16,207 nucleotides of DNA, taken from positions 1 to 16,207 of the forward strand of contig CAMLSG010000118.1 in the NCBI GenBank assembly GCA_946482635.1. Direction: 5' to 3'. The notes under the pieces are model-generated. The model searched no databases. It had not been told where the DNA came from and was given only the letters and a program-made list of their open reading frames with translations. The position numbers and the translations under genes were made by a program. Shown piece by piece: positions 7,195-14,184 of the stretch. The stretch's first letter is position 1. Each line of letters begins with the position of its first letter. The stretch comes from an uncultured Duganella sp. Lineage in GTDB: Bacteria > Pseudomonadota > Gammaproteobacteria > Burkholderiales > Burkholderiaceae.

Positions 7195-7505
7195 TTGCCT
7201 TCTCCCAGCATGGATTCAACCGCCTGGTCCAGCCGCAGGCTGACCACGGCCGGTGTCGCTCCCATATCGTTGATGGCGATGCGCGTGTCGGCCAACTGCC
7301 AGCGCTCCTGGAAGTCGGCGATTACGGCTTGCCAGATCGGGCCGAAGCCCACGGCCGCGGTCTGGATGCCTACTTCGCAGGCGCCGCCCAAGGGCGTGCT
7401 TTCGATCAGGACTTCCAGGTTGCCCGAGCTGACCACGCCGACGATGCGCGGTTCGGCCGACAACGAGCGGCGGCCTTGTTCGAATCGGTAATTGAGTGTT
7501 TCCAT
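7191..7505 (-). CDS. mdcC: Malonate decarboxylase acyl carrier protein (delta subunit)
   Basis: A 104-residue acyl carrier that holds acetyl and malonyl groups on a phosphoribosyl-dephospho-CoA arm attached by MdcG. The attachment residue is expected in the VVSSGNLEVLI segment: Ser27, followed by Gly, in the position of the SGD/SGN motif of MdcC. Adjacent Ser26 cannot be excluded by eye. It is not related to the phosphopantetheine ACP family and lacks a DSL motif. A TAGGAG ribosome-binding site precedes the ATG across an 8-bp gap after mdcA, the only non-overlapping junction with its own spacer in the operon. That may let this small subunit be made in excess. The stop overlaps mdcD. Confidence 0.93.
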   Translation of the reverse strand: METLNYRFEQGRRSLSAEPRIVGVVSSGNLEVLIESTPLGGACEVGIQTAAVGFGPIWQAVIADFQERWQLADTRIAINDMGATPAVVSLRLDQAVESMLGEGK

Positions 7506-7513
7506 CTTGGCTC

Positions 7514-9181
7514 CTACCAGTTGCGGAAGCGCTTGGGCGGGTCATACAGGCCGCCCGACGCTCGCACGAGGTCTTTCATGTTCTTGGCCGCCAGCAGGTC
7601 GCGCGTGGCATGGCGCTTGTCGATGCCCAGGTCTTCGGCGCGCGTGATGATGCCGCGGTCGCGCAGGTTTTCCACCATGCGCTTGTCGCGCTGCAGGCCG
7701 ACCGGCGTATAGCCTGCCACGCCGCGGATGGCCTGTTCGCGCTCTTCGGCGCTGCGGCACAGCAGCAGGTTGGCGATGCCTTCCTCGGTCAGGATGTGGG
7801 TCACGTCGTCGCCGTAGATCATCACGGGCGGGATCGCCATCTTAGCCTGTTCTCCCAATTCCCAGGCGTCCAGCCGTTCAACGAAGGCGGGTTGCATGTG
7901 TTCGCGGAAGGTTTCCACCATCTGCACCACCAGTTTCTGGCCGCGCGGGATGGAGCCGCTGCCCTGGCGCGCCTGTTCGCCGGCCTTGAGCCATGCCGGG
8001 CTGGCGTGGCGGCGGCCGCGCGCGTCGGCGCCCATGTTCGGCGCGCCGCCGAAGCCGGAAATGCGTCCCAGCGTGGCGGTGGAGGAATTGCCGGCCAGGT
8101 CGATCTGCAGGGTGGAGCCGATGAACATGTCGCAGGCATAGTGGCCGGCAGCCTGGCAGTAGGCGCGGTTGCTGCGCATCGAGCCGTCCGGGCCGACTGC
8201 GAAGACGTCGGGACGGGCGCGGATATAGTTTTCCATGCCCAGTTCGGAGCCGAAGGAGTGGATCGATTCCACGAAGCCGGCTTCAATTGCGGGAATCAGG
8301 GCAGGGTGAGGATTCAGCGCCCAGTTGGTGGCGATCTTGCCGCGCAGGCCGAGTGAGGCGCCGTAAGTTGGCAACAGCAACTCGATGGCGGCTGTGTCGA
8401 AGCCGATACCGTGGTTCAGGCGCTGTACCTGGTATTCGGCATAAATGCCCTTGATCGCCATCATCGCCATCAGGACCTGGATTTCCGAGATTTGCGCCGG
8501 GTCGCGGGTGAACAGCGGTTCGATGTAATAGGGCGTCGGCGACTGCACGACGAAATCGACCCAGTCGCCCGGCACGTCGATGCGCGGCAATTCGTCCACG
8601 ATGCGATTGACCTGCACGATGACGATGCCGTTCTTGAAAGCGGTGGCTTCGACAATCGGCGGCGTGTCCTCCGTGTTCGGACCGGTGTACAGGTTGCCGT
8701 GGTGGTCAGCCGCTTCCGCCGCAACCAGGGCCACGCGCGGCGGCAGGTCGATGAAGTAGCGGCTGAACAGCTCCAGGTAGGTGTGGATGGCGCCGATATT
8801 CAGCTTGCCTGCCGCCGCCAGCTTTGCCACCCGCCCGGCTTGCGGGCCGGAGAAGGAAAAGTCCAGCTTCGAAGCCACGCCGCGCTCGAACACGTCCAGG
8901 TGTTCGGGCAGGGCCAGCACCGATTGCAGCATGTGCAGGTCGTGCACTCGCTGCGGATCGAGTCCCGCCAGTGCCTGCGCCAGGAAGTCGGCCTGCTTCT
9001 GGTTATTGCCTTCGATGCAGACGCGGTCGCCGTTTTCCAGCACCGCATGCAGCAGGTCGGCGATGCGGGCGGCCGGCAACGCCTTGCCCGCCAGATCGCT
9101 ACCGAGCACGCTGCGGGCGCGTGCCAGGCGGTCGTTGCGGTTGCGCTGAAGGCTGTCCCAGACGCGGATTGGGGCATTCAT
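7514..9181 (-). CDS. mdcA: Malonate decarboxylase alpha subunit (acetyl-S-ACP:malonate ACP transferase)
   Basis: A 555-residue CoA-transferase-type subunit that exchanges the acetyl group on MdcC for malonate, releasing acetate and forming malonyl-S-MdcC for the MdcD/MdcE pair. Length matches characterised MdcA (~550). Conserved stretches include an N-terminal VCIEGNNQKQADFLAQALA block, SFSGPQAGRVAKLAAAGKLNI, LNHGIGFDTAAIELLLPTYG and the C-terminal LVRASGGLYDPPKRFRNW. It begins directly after the TAA of the TRAP large permease (TAA-ATG abutting), with a GGGAG ribosome-binding site inside the end of that gene. The first decarboxylase gene is thus directly linked to the transporter genes. A citrate lyase alpha subunit (CitF) is a distant homologue, but the mdcC/D/E neighbours settle the call. 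Confidence 0.95.
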   Translation of the reverse strand: MNAPIRVWDSLQRNRNDRLARARSVLGSDLAGKALPAARIADLLHAVLENGDRVCIEGNNQKQADFLAQALAGLDPQRVHDLHMLQSVLALPEHLDVFERGVASKLDFSFSGPQAGRVAKLAAAGKLNIGAIHTYLELFSRYFIDLPPRVALVAAEAADHHGNLYTGPNTEDTPPIVEATAFKNGIVIVQVNRIVDELPRIDVPGDWVDFVVQSPTPYYIEPLFTRDPAQISEIQVLMAMMAIKGIYAEYQVQRLNHGIGFDTAAIELLLPTYGASLGLRGKIATNWALNPHPALIPAIEAGFVESIHSFGSELGMENYIRARPDVFAVGPDGSMRSNRAYCQAAGHYACDMFIGSTLQIDLAGNSSTATLGRISGFGGAPNMGADARGRRHASPAWLKAGEQARQGSGSIPRGQKLVVQMVETFREHMQPAFVERLDAWELGEQAKMAIPPVMIYGDDVTHILTEEGIANLLLCRSAEEREQAIRGVAGYTPVGLQRDKRMVENLRDRGIITRAEDLGIDKRHATRDLLAAKNMKDLVRASGGLYDPPKRFRNW

Positions 9182-10531
9182 TTATTTGGCTCCCATGATC
9201 ATGTCAGGCAGGCCGGTTGCAATGCCGGGGAAGATGCACAGCAGGACCACGGCGACCACCATCAGCAGCAGGAAAGGCATCACCCCCCAGATCACGTCCT
9301 TCAATGGGATATCCGGCGCGATGTTTTTGATGACGAAGATGTTCAGGCCCACCGGTGGATGGATCAGGCCCATTTCCATCACCACCGTCATCACGATGCC
9401 GAACCACACCAGGTCAAAGCCGGCTTCGCGCAGCGGCGGCAGGATGATCGGTGCCGTCATCAGGATGATCGAGACCGGCGGCAGGAAGAAGCCTAGCACC
9501 ACGACCAGCACCAGGATCGTCGCCAGCAGCACCCACTTCGACAAGTGCATGCCGACCACCCAGCTCGCAGCCGCCTGGCTGATATGCAGGTAGCTCATCA
9601 CGTAGGAATACAGCAGCGACATGCCGATAATCAGCAGCAGCATGGTCGATTCCTTGATGGTGGACGACAGGATCGGCGACATGTCCTTGGGCCGCCAGGC
9701 GCCGTACACCACGGCGATCAGCACCAGCGCGAGCAGGGCTCCCAGGCCGGCCGTTTCGGACGGCGTGGCAAAGCCGCCATACAGTGCGACCATCACGCCG
9801 ATCAACAGCACGATGAAGGGCAGCACACGCGGCAGCATTTCCACTTTTTCACGCAGTGTGAAGTGCTCGTCTTCCAGGTAGGCCGACTTGACGCCGCCTT
9901 TCTGGTAAGCCACCAGCGCCAGTTGGTATTCGGCGCGAGCACGGTAGACGGCATAGCCGGCGAACAGCAGGACCAGCAGCACGCCAGGGCCAATGCCGGC
10001 CAGGAACAGCCGGCCCAGCGACTGCTCGGCGGCCACGGCGTACAGGATCATGGTGATCGATGGCGGCAGCAGGATGCCAAGCGTGCCGCCGGCGGCAATG
10101 ATGCCCGCCGCGAAACCGGGCGAGTAGCCGCGCTTGCGCATTTCAGGAATGCCGGCGGAACCGATCGCCGAGCAGGTGGCCGGCGAAGAGCCGGCCATGG
10201 CTGCAAACAGTGCGCAGGCAAACACGTTGGCGATGCCAAGGCCGCCCGGCACCTTGTGCAGCCAGGTGTGGATGGCCGAATACAGGTCCTTGCCGGCGGG
10301 CGACTTGCCGATCGCAGCACCCTTCAGGATGAACAGCGGGATCGACAGCAGGGTGATGGAAGCCATTTCCTCGTACACGTTCTGGGTAACCGTGTCGAGC
10401 GAACTGGCCGGCATGAAGAAATACATGAAGGTGGTCGCCACGATGCCCAGCGCGTAGGCGATAGGCATGCCGGAGAACATGACCACCAGGGTGACAATGC
10501 CGTACAGGGCGCCTAAGGTCAGCTCGCTCAT
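9182..10531 (-). CDS. TRAP transporter large permease (DctM type), probably for malonate
   Basis: A 449-residue polytopic inner-membrane protein of the TRAP large-subunit (DctM) family, with about 11-13 hydrophobic segments, which forms the ion-coupled transport channel. Typical DctM features are the N-terminal TLVVMFSGMPIAYALG, IPLFILKGAAIGKSP, the conserved FAAMAGSSPATCSAIGSAGIPEM region (about residues 110-132) and GGTLGILLPPSITMILYA. The second half repeats the fold, with FFLPPVSIILMTAPIILPPL and a further LIHPPVGLNIFVI. Its ATG overlaps the small-permease stop as ATGA and its TAA abuts mdcA. Malonate specificity is inferred from position in the mdc operon and from the known malonate TRAP system MatPQM of Sinorhizobium. 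Other dicarboxylates are possible. Confidence 0.92.
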   Translation of the reverse strand: MSELTLGALYGIVTLVVMFSGMPIAYALGIVATTFMYFFMPASSLDTVTQNVYEEMASITLLSIPLFILKGAAIGKSPAGKDLYSAIHTWLHKVPGGLGIANVFACALFAAMAGSSPATCSAIGSAGIPEMRKRGYSPGFAAGIIAAGGTLGILLPPSITMILYAVAAEQSLGRLFLAGIGPGVLLVLLFAGYAVYRARAEYQLALVAYQKGGVKSAYLEDEHFTLREKVEMLPRVLPFIVLLIGVMVALYGGFATPSETAGLGALLALVLIAVVYGAWRPKDMSPILSSTIKESTMLLLIIGMSLLYSYVMSYLHISQAAASWVVGMHLSKWVLLATILVLVVVLGFFLPPVSIILMTAPIILPPLREAGFDLVWFGIVMTVVMEMGLIHPPVGLNIFVIKNIAPDIPLKDVIWGVMPFLLLMVVAVVLLCIFPGIATGLPDMIMGAK

Positions 10532-11082
10532 TTTGCGGCTCCTTTGTCAGTGATACGTGCCAGCACTTGCAGCAGGATCTGCAGGGTCAGCAAGGTCATG
10601 CCGGCCGCCATCATGGAATAGGGAATCCACAGCGGCGGGGCAAAGGTGGAGGTGGTGGTCTGGCCGTCCACCCAGGCTTCGTGCCACAGCGTCCACGACT
10701 TCCAGGAGAAGAAGGCACAGAACACGAAAGACAGCAGGTCGACGATGAACATCCGCACTGCATTGGCTTTGGGAGGCAGGATGGCGGCCAGCGCCTCGAT
10801 GCCGATGTGGCCGCGGAAGCTTTGCACGTAAGCGCAGCAGAAGAAGGTGACGCCAACCAGCATGAAGATCGACGCTTCATCCTGCCAGTCCGTCGGCGCG
10901 TGGAAGAAATAGCGCGACACCACGGAATAGGTCAGGATCAGGGCGGTGGTCACCATCGCCACCATGGACAGGACCAGCAAGCCCTGGTTCACTTTCGCCA
11001 GCAAGATGCCGACCGTCGACAGGCCAGGGGCCTGCGGCAACGCCGCCTCCTTGGGCGGATTGAGTTCGAATCCGTGGCTCAC
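10528..11082 (-). CDS. TRAP transporter small permease (DctQ type)
   Basis: A 184-residue membrane protein with four predicted transmembrane segments (about 31-52, 68-88, 107-126 and 148-170), typical of the TRAP small subunit DctQ, which pairs with the large permease. The family pattern VVSRYFFHAPTDWQDEASIFMLVGVTFFCCAY is split across the second segment region, followed by FRGHIGIE, a conserved DctQ block. I chose GTG at 11082, which overlaps the binding-protein stop as GTGA. The frame is open to 11175, but those extra residues would lie within the previous gene and are poor in DctQ character. The stop overlaps the large permease start (ATGA), so expression of all three TRAP genes is tightly coupled. 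Confidence 0.88.
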   Translation of the reverse strand: MSHGFELNPPKEAALPQAPGLSTVGILLAKVNQGLLVLSMVAMVTTALILTYSVVSRYFFHAPTDWQDEASIFMLVGVTFFCCAYVQSFRGHIGIEALAAILPPKANAVRMFIVDLLSFVFCAFFSWKSWTLWHEAWVDGQTTTSTFAPPLWIPYSMMAAGMTLLTLQILLQVLARITDKGAAK

Positions 11083-12095
11083 AGCGTCTTCTCCGCGAGG
11101 GCCAGCAGCTTGGCGCAGTTGTCGTTTCGTTCGCCGTAATCCTTCCAGGCCGTGGTGCGGGCGATGGCCTGCCATTTCTTGACCGAGGCCGCGTTCAGGT
11201 CGACCACCTTGGCGCCGGCCTTTTGGTAGACGGCGGCGACTTGCGAGTCGTCGGCCTGGGCGGCCGTCTTGGCGAACGCTTCCAGCTCGGCGCCAACGGC
11301 CATGATGGCGGCCTGCTGGTCTTTCGGCAGCCGTTCATAGGCTGCGCGCGACATCATCAATGGCTCGAACATGAACCAGTATGCGGTGCCACGGCCGGTG
11401 GTCAGGGCTTTGGATACTTCTTCCAGCCGGAAGGAAATCAGGGAGGTGGAGGAGGTGAGGGCGGCATCCATGGCGCCGGTCTGCATGGCCGCGTAGATCT
11501 CGTTGGATGGCAGCGACACCACGGCGGCGCCGGCGGCCTTCAGGATCAGGTCCATCTCGCGCGAACCGCCGCGGATCTTCATGCCCTTGGCATCTTCCGG
11601 ATCGACTACCGGCTTGACGCGCGAAGCGACACCGCCCGCCTGCCAGATCCAGCTGACCAGCACCACGCCTTTTTCCCACAGCAGCTGCGTCAGCGCCTTG
11701 CCGATCTCCTGGTTTTTCCAGCCGTAGCCCTGCTCGTAGGAAGTCACCAGGCCGGGCATCAGGCCGATGTTCACTTCCGGGACCTCGCCGCCCGCGTAGG
11801 ACAGCGGCACCAGCGACAGGTCGAGCGCACCCTTGCGCATGGCGGAGAACTGGGCGTTGGTCTTCATCAGCGAAGAACCGGGATAGATCGAGAACTTCAG
11901 GGCTCCCTTGGTGCGTTTTTCCACTTCCGCAGCGAACATGCGGGTCAGGCGGTCGCGGAAGTCGCCTTCAGCCAGGGTGCCGCCGGGGAACTGGTGGGAG
12001 ATTTTCAGGGCGCCGGTCTGGGCCCAGGCGGTTTGCAGCCACAGGGGGCTGGTGGCGAGTGCGGCAAGTACGGACCTGCGGGTCATCTGGGTCAT
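11079..12095 (-). CDS. TRAP transporter solute-binding protein (DctP type), probably malonate
   Basis: A 338-residue periplasmic DctP-family binding protein. The N-terminus MTQMTRRSVLAALATSPLW ending AWAQ is a signal peptide with a twin-arginine pair directly before the hydrophobic core, so Tat export is possible. The mature part has ISHQFPGGT, the YPGSSL motif, and KGMKIRGGSREMD with Arg175 in the position of the arginine that salt-bridges the substrate carboxylate in this family; WFMFEPLMMS follows. The start at 12095 is preceded at 5 bp by GGAGG. A TTG at 12107 extends the frame, but the ribosome-binding site falls inside that extension. This is the first gene of the TRAP-mdc operon, opposite the GntR gene. 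Malonate is the inferred ligand. Confidence 0.9.
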   Translation of the reverse strand: MTQMTRRSVLAALATSPLWLQTAWAQTGALKISHQFPGGTLAEGDFRDRLTRMFAAEVEKRTKGALKFSIYPGSSLMKTNAQFSAMRKGALDLSLVPLSYAGGEVPEVNIGLMPGLVTSYEQGYGWKNQEIGKALTQLLWEKGVVLVSWIWQAGGVASRVKPVVDPEDAKGMKIRGGSREMDLILKAAGAAVVSLPSNEIYAAMQTGAMDAALTSSTSLISFRLEEVSKALTTGRGTAYWFMFEPLMMSRAAYERLPKDQQAAIMAVGAELEAFAKTAAQADDSQVAAVYQKAGAKVVDLNAASVKKWQAIARTTAWKDYGERNDNCAKLLALAEKTL

Positions 12096-12132
12096 GTCAT
12101 CCTCCAAGGGGTAAGTATGCAGTTCTGCTCGT

Positions 12133-12142
12133 TATGTATACA
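12133..12142. promoter_or_regulatory. Candidate regulator operator at the mdc operon start point
   Basis: TATGTATACA contains the perfect 8-bp palindrome TGTATACA (12135-12142), at the predicted start point of the TRAP-mdc operon (about 12136). Read on the minus strand it is CTTGTATACATA, close to the ATTGTATACAAT operator I recall for the GntR repressor MdcY of Acinetobacter. The 8-mer TATGTATA is repeated in inverted form at 12201-12208. Confidence 0.6.
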
Positions 12143-12170
12143 AGAATATCTTCACCGAATACATTGTCAA
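12143..12170 (-). promoter_or_regulatory. Sigma70 promoter of the TRAP-mdc operon
   Basis: On the minus strand a perfect -35 TTGACA (12170-12165) is followed after 16 bp by a -10 TATTCT (12148-12143). Transcription would start near 12136, giving a leader of about 41 bp before the binding-protein gene, with a GGAGG ribosome-binding site at its end. Its -35 box shares 5 bp with the opposing gntR promoter. Confidence 0.6.
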
Positions 12171-12191
12171 GTGAAATATGCGTCTTATAAT
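12164..12191 (+). promoter_or_regulatory. Sigma70 promoter of the gntR gene
   Basis: TTGTCA (12164-12169), 16 bp spacer, perfect TATAAT (12186-12191). The start would be near 12198, about 27 bp before the gntR ATG. The -35 box overlaps that of the opposing mdc promoter almost fully, so both promoters probably cannot be occupied together. Confidence 0.65.
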
Positions 12192-12200
12192 GGAGTCTCA

Positions 12201-12208
12201 TATACATA
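12201..12208. promoter_or_regulatory. Second operator copy at the gntR start point
   Basis: TATACATA is the exact inverse of TATGTATA at 12133-12140 and lies just downstream of the predicted gntR start point. Centre-to-centre distance between the two copies is 68 bp. Another ATACA half-site lies between them at 12159-12163. The placement suggests the regulator represses its own gene as well as the operon. Confidence 0.5.
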
Positions 12209-12224
12209 CTTAACTAGTAGTTCC

Positions 12225-12887
12225 ATGACGAAACATTCTTCCACCCTGCGTGAAACCATCGAGGAAATGATTGCGATGGGCGAGCTGCAACCGGGGCAGC
12301 ACCTGGACGAGACCGAACTGGCGACCCGCTTTGGCGTGTCGCGCACGCCGATCCGCGAAACGCTGATCCAGCTGGAATCGATGGGACTTGTGGTGATTCG
12401 GCCACGGCGCGGCGCGATCGTGGCCGAACTTGGGCCGCAACAGCTGGTTGAAATGTTCGAAGTGATGTCCGAGCTTGAAGCGACTTGCGGCCGCCTGGCT
12501 GCACGCCGCATGACGCCGGAAGAGCAGCAAGTGCTGCTGGCGGCACACGAGGCCTGCAAGGCTGCGGTGGAGGCACAGGAGCCGGACGAGTACTACTATC
12601 GCAACGAAGCCTTCCACGAGGCGATCTATGCCGGCGCCCATAACAGCTTCCTGTTTGAGCAGACACGCGGACTTTATCGCCGGCTGCGTCCATACCGGCG
12701 CTTGCAGCTTCGCGTGCGCAACCGCATCGGCCATTCCTATTCCGAGCATGAGGGCGTGGTACAGGCCATTCTCGCGGGCGACGGCGACAAGGCGGCCGAG
12801 CTGCTGCGCAGCCATGTGATGATCCAGGGCCAGCGCTTCGCGGACCTGATGGCATCGCTGCCGCAGTTGACCAGGTCGGCTGCCTGA
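12225..12887 (+). CDS. GntR-family (FCD) regulator of the malonate operon
   Basis: A 220-residue GntR/FadR-subfamily regulator. The N-terminal winged helix-turn-helix (about residues 5-68) contains ELATRFGVSRTPIRETLIQLESMG, and its wing has RPRRGAIV. The C-terminal FCD ligand-binding domain (about 75-210) has the candidate metal/ligand residues N127, H131, H175 and H197; the usual aspartate at the first position is asparagine here. It is divergent from the TRAP-mdc operon, with a 129-bp shared control region. By analogy with MdcY of Acinetobacter (malonate-responsive GntR repressor of mdc genes) and GtrA of Sinorhizobium (regulator of a malonate TRAP transporter), it most likely represses the operon until malonate binds. 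The ATG at 12225 begins just after the promoter; the ribosome-binding site is weak. The frame is open far upstream, antisense to the binding-protein gene, which is not coding. Confidence 0.9.
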   Translation: MTKHSSTLRETIEEMIAMGELQPGQHLDETELATRFGVSRTPIRETLIQLESMGLVVIRPRRGAIVAELGPQQLVEMFEVMSELEATCGRLAARRMTPEEQQVLLAAHEACKAAVEAQEPDEYYYRNEAFHEAIYAGAHNSFLFEQTRGLYRRLRPYRRLQLRVRNRIGHSYSEHEGVVQAILAGDGDKAAELLRSHVMIQGQRFADLMASLPQLTRSAA

Positions 12888-12888
12888 T

Positions 12889-12916
12889 AATAAATAACGT
12901 TTTTCGTTTACTTATT
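12889..12916. repeat. Imperfect AT-rich inverted repeat before the MFS gene
   Basis: The arms AATAA-A-TAACG (12889-12899) and CGTTTA-C-TTATT (12905-12916) flank a five-T loop, with one mismatch and one bulged T. It begins two bases after the gntR stop and covers the -35 box of the MFS promoter. The stem is AT-rich, with only two G-C pairs, so a strong intrinsic terminator is unlikely. An operator for the SufR-like regulator encoded downstream, or a weak terminator for gntR, are both possible. Confidence 0.4.
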
Positions 12917-12935
12917 GTTGGGCCCTGCGTATATT
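12907..12935 (+). promoter_or_regulatory. Candidate promoter of the MFS/SufR-like operon
   Basis: TTTACT (12907-12912), 17 bp spacer, TATATT (12930-12935). The predicted start point falls at about 12942, directly beside the ATG at 12943. Either the message is nearly leaderless, or the GGAGG at 12936-12940, which is too close to this ATG for normal use, plays no role. Confidence 0.45.
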
Positions 12936-12942
12936 GGAGGGC

Positions 12943-14184
12943 ATGAACAATGTCCTCCTTATCGCGGCCACTTGCCTGCTTGGCTTGCTGTCCACCACGG
13001 GCGCCTCGCTGCCATACCCGATCCTTCCCCCGCTGTTTGCGGCCGAAGCCCACAACTCCCTGAATAATTTCCTCGGCTTGCCGCCCAAGCTGTTGTTCGG
13101 CATTGCGCTGACGGTGAACCCGATCGGCCTGGTGATCGGCTCCGCGCTGCTCGGGCCATTGTCCGACCGCTATGGACGCCGGCCAATCCTGCTGGCGACA
13201 GCACTGGGCGCGGCGGCGGGGCACGCTTTGACTGCTCTCGCACTGGTGATGCAATCCTATCCGCTGTTCATCCTGGCCCGCTTCGGCACCGGCCTGCTTG
13301 AAGGAAATGGCGCGGTTGCGCGTGCCCTGGTGGCTGAAAAATTGGAGGGCCCCCAGAGACTGCGCGCACTGTCGCTGGTGAATGGCTCGCTGCACCTTGG
13401 CTGGCTGGTGGGGCCGGTGCTGGCGGGCTTCACGCTGGGCTTTGGCATCACCGTGCCGTTCTGGGTGGCCGTGGTGGCCCTGGTGCTGGCTGCCGCGCTG
13501 GTGGCAATTACGGTGCCGCGTGCTGCCAAGGCGCCAGCCGATGGCGCGTCGTGGTGGCAGGTGGCGCGCTCGCACCACGCCATGAACCTGCTGCGCTTTC
13601 CTGAGCTGCGTACGCTGTTCATCGTGCAGTTGGCGCTGACCTGCGGCATCACCGGCTTCTATGAATACTATCCGCTGTGGCTGGTGGAGCAGGGCGGCTA
13701 CGATGCGCGCGGCATCGCAGCCATCAATATGGCGATGTGCGCGATCATGACGCTGGCCGCAATCATCGCGGGCCGGCCAAGCGGGATGGAGCCACTGCAC
13801 CGTGCAAGCTGGCTGGCTTTCGGCCTCGCTGCTTCAGTGGCTGGCGTTGCACTTGGCAACCTGTGGATCGGCATGGTCGCGATCTGCCTGTTCGGGCTGC
13901 CCAATGCTTTCTATAACGCGACGGTGCAGTCGTGGGCGGCGGACCGCTTCGCGGCGCATGGGCAGGGCTCCGTCATGGGCCTGCTGTCGATGACGTTCTG
14001 TTTCGCGAATATCGTGATGGCAGCAATTGGTTCGGTGCTGACGCTGGTCGATACCCGCCTGATCCTGATGCTTGGCGCCGTGCTGGCAGCGTGGGCTGGC
14101 TGGCGCCTGCGCGGCTGGCGCGGAGAACTGGCCGCCGTGCCGGTGCAGCGCGCGGCCCCAGGCCCGGAAGGAGCGGGCGCATGA
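12943..14184 (+). CDS. MFS transporter, substrate unknown
   Basis: A 413-residue major facilitator superfamily protein with about 12 hydrophobic segments; the first (residues 2-22) is also the N-terminus. MFS motif A is clear between segments 2 and 3: GPLSDRYGRRPIL (71-83). RFGTGLLEGNGAVARALVAEKL resembles the segment 4-5 region of drug-efflux MFS proteins, suggesting export, but no substrate can be named. The ATG at 12943 is preferred because a TTG three codons upstream has no ribosome-binding site; both starts are poorly supported. Its stop overlaps the start of the following regulator gene as ATGA (14181-14184), so the two are co-expressed and the transporter is probably controlled by, or works alongside, that regulator. 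A second, unrelated MFS gene lies at the right edge on the other strand. Confidence 0.85.
   Translation: MNNVLLIAATCLLGLLSTTGASLPYPILPPLFAAEAHNSLNNFLGLPPKLLFGIALTVNPIGLVIGSALLGPLSDRYGRRPILLATALGAAAGHALTALALVMQSYPLFILARFGTGLLEGNGAVARALVAEKLEGPQRLRALSLVNGSLHLGWLVGPVLAGFTLGFGITVPFWVAVVALVLAAALVAITVPRAAKAPADGASWWQVARSHHAMNLLRFPELRTLFIVQLALTCGITGFYEYYPLWLVEQGGYDARGIAAINMAMCAIMTLAAIIAGRPSGMEPLHRASWLAFGLAASVAGVALGNLWIGMVAICLFGLPNAFYNATVQSWAADRFAAHGQGSVMGLLSMTFCFANIVMAAIGSVLTLVDTRLILMLGAVLAAWAGWRLRGWRGELAAVPVQRAAPGPEGAGA

Noticed and set aside
8411..9496. Plus-strand open frame (361 codons) antisense to mdcA and the TRAP large permease
   Set aside because: The translation is His/Gln/Arg-rich low-complexity, the mirror of hydrophobic and GC-rich codons; both genes on the other strand are clear family members.
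9545..10516. Plus-strand open frame (323 codons) within the TRAP large permease
   Set aside because: It lies fully antisense to a conserved membrane protein, and its histidine/glutamine richness is an artefact of the opposite strand.
12096..12107. TTG start 12 bp upstream for the TRAP binding protein
   Set aside because: The GGAGG ribosome-binding site falls within that extension and is correctly spaced for ATG 12095, which gives a cleaner signal peptide.
12214..13800. Minus-strand open frame of 528 codons under gntR and the MFS gene
   Set aside because: It covers two genes with clear domains on the plus strand and the intergenic promoter; no domain is recognisable in its translation.
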